In this document: in pieces, positions 59,278 to 64,000 of the stretch | Numbering within the stretch: the stretch's first letter is position 1 | Layout: the number at the start of each line of letters is the position of its first letter | NCBI GenBank assembly: GCA_038502055.1 | Contig: JAXRKN010000038.1 | Location: 5,270,001 to 5,334,000 of the forward strand | Direction of reading: 5' to 3' | Origin: Tanytarsus gracilentus | Taxonomy: Eukaryota > Arthropoda > Insecta > Diptera > Chironomidae | Length of the DNA: 64,000 nucleotides | Notes under the pieces: generated by a model | Database searches by the model: none | The model's input: the letters and a program-made list of their open reading frames with translations, nothing else | Told to the model about the DNA's origin: nothing | Made by a program: the position numbers and the translations under genes

Positions 59278-62200
59278 CTGTAGTAGTGATAAACTGTTGA
59301 TTTCATGGCCTTTGTTTTAAATTTTTCTTCTTGCATCATTAAAAATCTTTCATTCCGTTTCACCAAATGTTTTACATCGAGTTTTCTTCATTCAGAATTT
59401 TTTAAGCTCATCAAGGAGGCTGCGGAAGGAATGAATAAAAAAAATATTTTTAAGAAATATTTTAAGCACAAAAAATATTCCAACAAAAACCGAAAAATTC
59501 TCACGTTACGCCATTTAATTTTTCTGCGAAATTTTTAAAGTGACTTTAAAAATTGCTTTAAAGTTTAGTTTAAATAATTATAATTTTTCCCTTGTCAGCG
59601 TATTTTAATAATTCAAGAGAAATGCCGCAAGAAAATAAAACTTAAATGAAAGCTTTAATCGAAGATTTCTTTAATGTGAAAATTTATGCGGTTGAGTAAA
59701 TTGAAATTCATTAGAATTAAATTAAATCAATTAAAAGCAGACAACGAGCAAGTGGCGGGAAATGAAATGATTTAAGGTTTGTAGGTTGATTCTAAAAAAA
59801 GATTATTTTTTATAAAAATATAATTTAAGATTTTTTTTATGATTTTCGTGGAATTTTATTCAAATGAACGTAAATTTTTTTCCGCGTTCAATTTAATCGC
59901 ATTAATATCGCCCTTAAATAACTCGCTATGCAAAGTTCAAAGAACTTTTTGAATACTTTGAATTCAAGTTGCGAGGAAGAAGAAAAATTCCTCAGATGTC
60001 TGAATTAGTCTCTCTTCTCATCTAAACGCCAGCTCAGAAAAGAGGGTCTCGATGGAATTTCGAATTAATCAGCTACAATTTCCATGAAGAATTTTCTTCA
60101 ATACCCATTTGAGAATATTTTTTCCCTACGCATTGGAGAGAAAATTGCACATTGATCGTAGTAGGCACACTGAAAGTGATTGAAAAAATTTGAGAGGGTT
60201 AGAAAAAAGTCCTTCTTTGTTAACGAGCGGAATGTCTCTTTGAGAGGAATTTCAATTTCCATAAAAAAGTTTCCTTTCGATAAATTTAACAAACATCGCT
60301 CAGCAGTTCACATATGAATTATTTACAAAAAAATTAAAGAAAACTACGTTAAGAGGTGAGAAATTAAATTTCGGTAGGAAACCTAAAAATTGTGTATGTC
60401 CAACCCTTGAAAAGATTCATTCGACTTTAGTACGTCTTTTTTACTTTCTTCCTTGTCCTCATTCACTCACTCATGAAAAGAGCATACATTGAAGCTAGTA
60501 AATCATTTTGAGAAAATTAGGACGCAAGATAATAAGAAGTGGAAGCAAGGATGAAATCAAGCAGGAAAGATGAATGTCGAGAAATTCAAATAATGATTTT
60601 TTTCCTTCTTTTGAACCCATCGCATTTTTTTTGTTCAGTTGAGTAAATTTGGTAGATATTTTTTTAAAGCTGGATTTGGGAAATTTATAAAGCAAATTCA
60701 GATTAAATTAGTTAACACAAACTTTTTTAATGTCATTCTTATCCTTTTGGTATTTAGTAAATTTTCTTGAAAAAAATATCAAAAATTGTCTCAAGTTTTA
60801 CCTCTCAAAACTTTTAAACTTTCAAACCCCCCTTGGCATTTACTGAAATATTTTATGTAAACGTTCTGCTCATCTTTTCCATGTGAGCATCGAATAAATG
60901 TAAATTTGTAGACTTCAAAAGAGTTGCTAATGACTTTGGCAAAGAGAAAATTTTCTCAAGAAAAGTCGAAAAACGAATTAAGGGAAAAGTTTTTGAATAA
61001 ATATTTAAAAGGGCAATTTACACTTTTTTTGATATCTCTGGCAGCAGCTCGAAAATTTTATTTTCATAGTCTTGAAAACTTTGTGAATTGTGACGAATGT
61101 CAGAAGATAAGAGTAAACTTCATAATTCATAATCTGAAAGCACCGAAAAAACTTTTTCACTCTCTCGTAATTGCACCCTTCTTTAACCTCCAACCGCTGT
61201 CGCCTCGAAACCTCCTAAGTGCGGGCGCATCAAGAAGAATTAAGATTAGAAAAATTTTTTTGACACTAAGGGGTGAGACACTTTTGTAAAATAAATAATT
61301 TATAAGAGCTTGAAAATAATTTTTGAATTTTAAAAAGCTCAAGTTTTCCTTAAAATATTTTACTTTCAAAAGTATTTTTTGCATGGGTTGAAGACATCTC
61401 GATTATCCCCATAATTTTGGTTGTAATTGATTCGTTGTTAACATCACTCACGCGCTTTGAAATTCCACAGTCGTTTTTTGGAGAATGATTTATGATACAA
61501 TTTTCCACTTCTTCGTGAGTTTATGCGGTGAACCCTTTTATCATTTTTAACACGTTCTCCATACAGCATTCAAATTGCCGCAACAGTATCAACACACGCA
61601 AAAAATAATTTATCAAACCAAATTCGGATGTGAGCTTTTGCAGAATTTAATTTTAAATTTGTAAAATTTGACAAAGTCTTTGGAATTTAAAATTGCAAAT
61701 TTATTTTTTAACACAAAAATAAGAAAACTTATTTAAATTCATCAACCCTTAAATTTATTTTTCACCTTTTTTCTCTCTTCACCAAAAAACCACAAAATCA
61801 CTTTTTCAACCAAACTCAAATTTCCTTTTTTATTCTCCTGCTGTCAGTCAGTCGAGTCTTCATAAACTCATAAAACTTTTTCTATTTTTTTTTGATGAAT
61901 ACACTCGTTTTCTGCAGCTTTTAATTATCAGGCAAATTTTAATTCAATTAGCACTGTTGCTGCCACTCTTCGTTGTCATCATGATTCGGAAGTGACGCAG
62001 ATGCTTGCATAAACGAAATTAAATTTCACTCTCGCGCGCAATTTTTCTGATATATCACTCAAATTGTTTTATTAAAAAATTTTGAGTGTCCTCTCGCAAC
62101 ACACGCTGGTTATCAACTGAAGTATTTTTTTTGTTTTTTATGCAACAGAAAAAATGCTTTTGGAATTTTCCAGCGTGGAAATTTATTTTCCAACGAGAGA

Positions 62201-64000
62201 ATTTTCTTTTTCTCTCGTCGAACTTTATGGCACCACACAGAGTATGCAATTTCTACCGAGTGTAACAAAACAACTAGACATAATCTTGATTCATTAAATT
62301 AATGAACGAAAGCGGAGGAAAAAATTCGTAATAAATCACCTCATGAGGCGTGTTCATAAAGACTAAAAAGAGAACAATGCAATAAAAAATCACTTTTTGA
62401 GGGCAGAAGTAAATTAAAATTTTATATACTCGATTAGCAGTTCATGAATATCAAAAAATTTATCCCCTTCGATCCTTTCCAGTGTTTAGGGATTCGGGAG
62501 TGACGTTAAATCTGTGGGATAAAATTTTAAGAGCACATAAATCAGGGTCTACAGAGCTATGAAAATACGTTTAGAATCAATTATGCATGAATTATTTTAC
62601 CAGCTGATTGAACATCTTTTTAATTTAATTAATTGTTCAGTTGTTTTAAAATGGTTTTTATTTATGCAAAAGGTCCCTTTAAAAATTTCATTTGAAAAAT
62701 TCAATAAAATTTTTATTGTACTAGGAAATTCCAAAACTGCACTCTATGTTGTTCATGCACATCTCTCTTAGCATAAAATGATTAAATTAAAAGCTTTCGC
62801 ACTTCATAATTAAAAGCTCTCGAGAGGTGACGGGGCAATCAACTGCACATAAGCTGTTGAGTGCAGGTAAAAAATGTGCTGAGCGTTAAAACACAATGTG
62901 TCTCTCTTTTTAACAGCGAATTTAGTTGAGCATATTTTTAGTGAGGATAAATTTATGCGAAGGCATGAGACATTTTTGATAAATTGCTACTTATCATTTC
63001 AAGCTCAGTTTTCTTTTTGGCGTCATACGCGGAAAAGCATGTAAGCCGACTGGATTTTCTCAACAACATCAGACAATAAAATAAACTCACTGAAGAGAGG
63101 AAAATTTTTATGACAATATTTTTATTATGATAAAGATGAATGCATTTGATGTTCAAATGAAAAATGTCTCGAGATTTTTCGAGTAATTTTTTTATTTATA
63201 GGCATTTCGTTGCTTGGTCTTTAAACTCGATAAAATATTTCATTTTTTAAAATTTTTATTCAGCCTCATTTTCATAAAAAAAATTTACATTCATTTTATT
63301 CTACATTAAAATAATTTCTGAGGAAATTCTGAATACCCTTGAAACTGAGCTCGTTTTTTACTTCCTTTCCAACTTAAATATATTCACGTAAAATACGATA
63401 AGGATTTAAAGTCGAATAAATACGCTGAAAAGGAGGCTCATTTACTATAATTTTCCGCTCTTCCGCATGATGAATGGCGTTGATATTGCAACGAGAGTAT
63501 GTAATCATACCTTAATGAATCTCACTCGAGAAAAGTCACGACTCACGCCGCAAGAGCAACTTCAAGAGATGAAATTCGCAAGTTAAGTAAATTGCTTTTC
63601 ATCATCGTGACTTTAATGCGAGTGAAAAATTTATTCAACTGTCAATAACGAATTGTGAGAGAATGATTTTGAGAAAATAAAAACTGAAAGTCAATAAATG
63701 GCGTCAAAAAATGTCTTATCTCAACCTTGAATTTTCACTTTCGGATAACGTCTCAGCAGCAAAATTCAAAATGCATCCCTTCTCAGAATTTTTCTTTTTT
63801 CTCCCGTTTTTTATCTCTTCACTTTGAAGCTTTTCACTTTGACTTGATTTTTCTTCAAATCAACCCACTTATAAAATATGGCTTGTTGCTCTCTTTATCG
63901 TCATTCACAGCTGGTGGAGGGATTAAAAGCGCTAATTCTAGACTTACAGAAGACAACAGATTTTTCTTCACTAGAGAATAGCTTTTTGTCTTTATCTTTT
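59278..64000. other. Non-coding 4.7 kb, probably intron or upstream DNA of the four-TM gene
   Basis: AT-rich DNA without a convincing exon. Open frames such as 60924-61289 (+) are low complexity. Because the four-TM gene still lacks its 5' exon, part of this stretch may be its first intron. No RNA gene, mobile element or repeat array was recognised. Confidence 0.45.

Noticed and set aside
60924..61289. 121-aa plus-strand frame
   Set aside because: Lys/Phe-rich low complexity typical of AT-rich DNA, overlapped by antisense frames of similar quality.
1..64000. CRISPR arrays, insertion sequences, rRNA or tRNA genes
   Set aside because: No regularly spaced direct repeats, transposase frames, rRNA-like blocks or tRNA cloverleaf candidates were seen; the window is eukaryotic.

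Overview
The window is nuclear DNA from an insect, most likely a nematoceran fly. Evidence for this: genes are split by short AT-rich introns (mostly about 45-80 bp) with GT..AG borders, the intergenic DNA is very AT-rich, there are insect gustatory receptors and an i-type (destabilase) lysozyme, and several proteins read like dipteran orthologues. The placement within Diptera is inference. No bacterial, viral, rRNA, tRNA or CRISPR feature was seen.

Layout. 1-5.3 kb: an MEAK7/TLDc gene (+) convergent with a small Ser-rich gene (-). 5.4-10.9 kb: a 15-exon NACHT-WD40 STAND ATPase (+). 12.5-19.9 kb: a 16-exon secreted WAP-Sushi-Ig protein of the LEV-9/Hasp type (+), with a membrane-anchored JmjC oxygenase gene nested antisense in one intron. 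20.3-25.6 kb, all minus: secretory cyclophilin, nucleoporin Nup35, and a PMEL/TMEM130-like membrane glycoprotein with Thr-rich micro-exons. 25.9-34 kb: Sirt7 (+), CCDC115/Vma22 (-), SRP72 (+), i-type lysozyme (+), SLC35E1-type transporter (-). 34.5-44.8 kb: three paralogous multi-zinc-finger genes (+, -, +), the best candidate here for an undescribed family. 44.9-49.8 kb: a gustatory receptor cluster of one disrupted copy and two intact genes. 49.8-64 kb: mainly non-coding DNA, with a few dispersed exons of an insect four-TM membrane protein (-) at 57.4-59.3 kb whose 5' end was not found.

Most genes are independent housekeeping or secretory-pathway units, packed head-to-head or tail-to-tail with gaps of 50-350 bp. 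The synaptic-type Sushi protein, the PMEL-like protein, cyclophilin B, SRP72 and CCDC115 all belong to secretory or endomembrane biology, but nothing in the sequence shows they are co-regulated. Exon models were assembled by hand from splice consensus plus reading-phase continuity. Each full model reported closes in frame.
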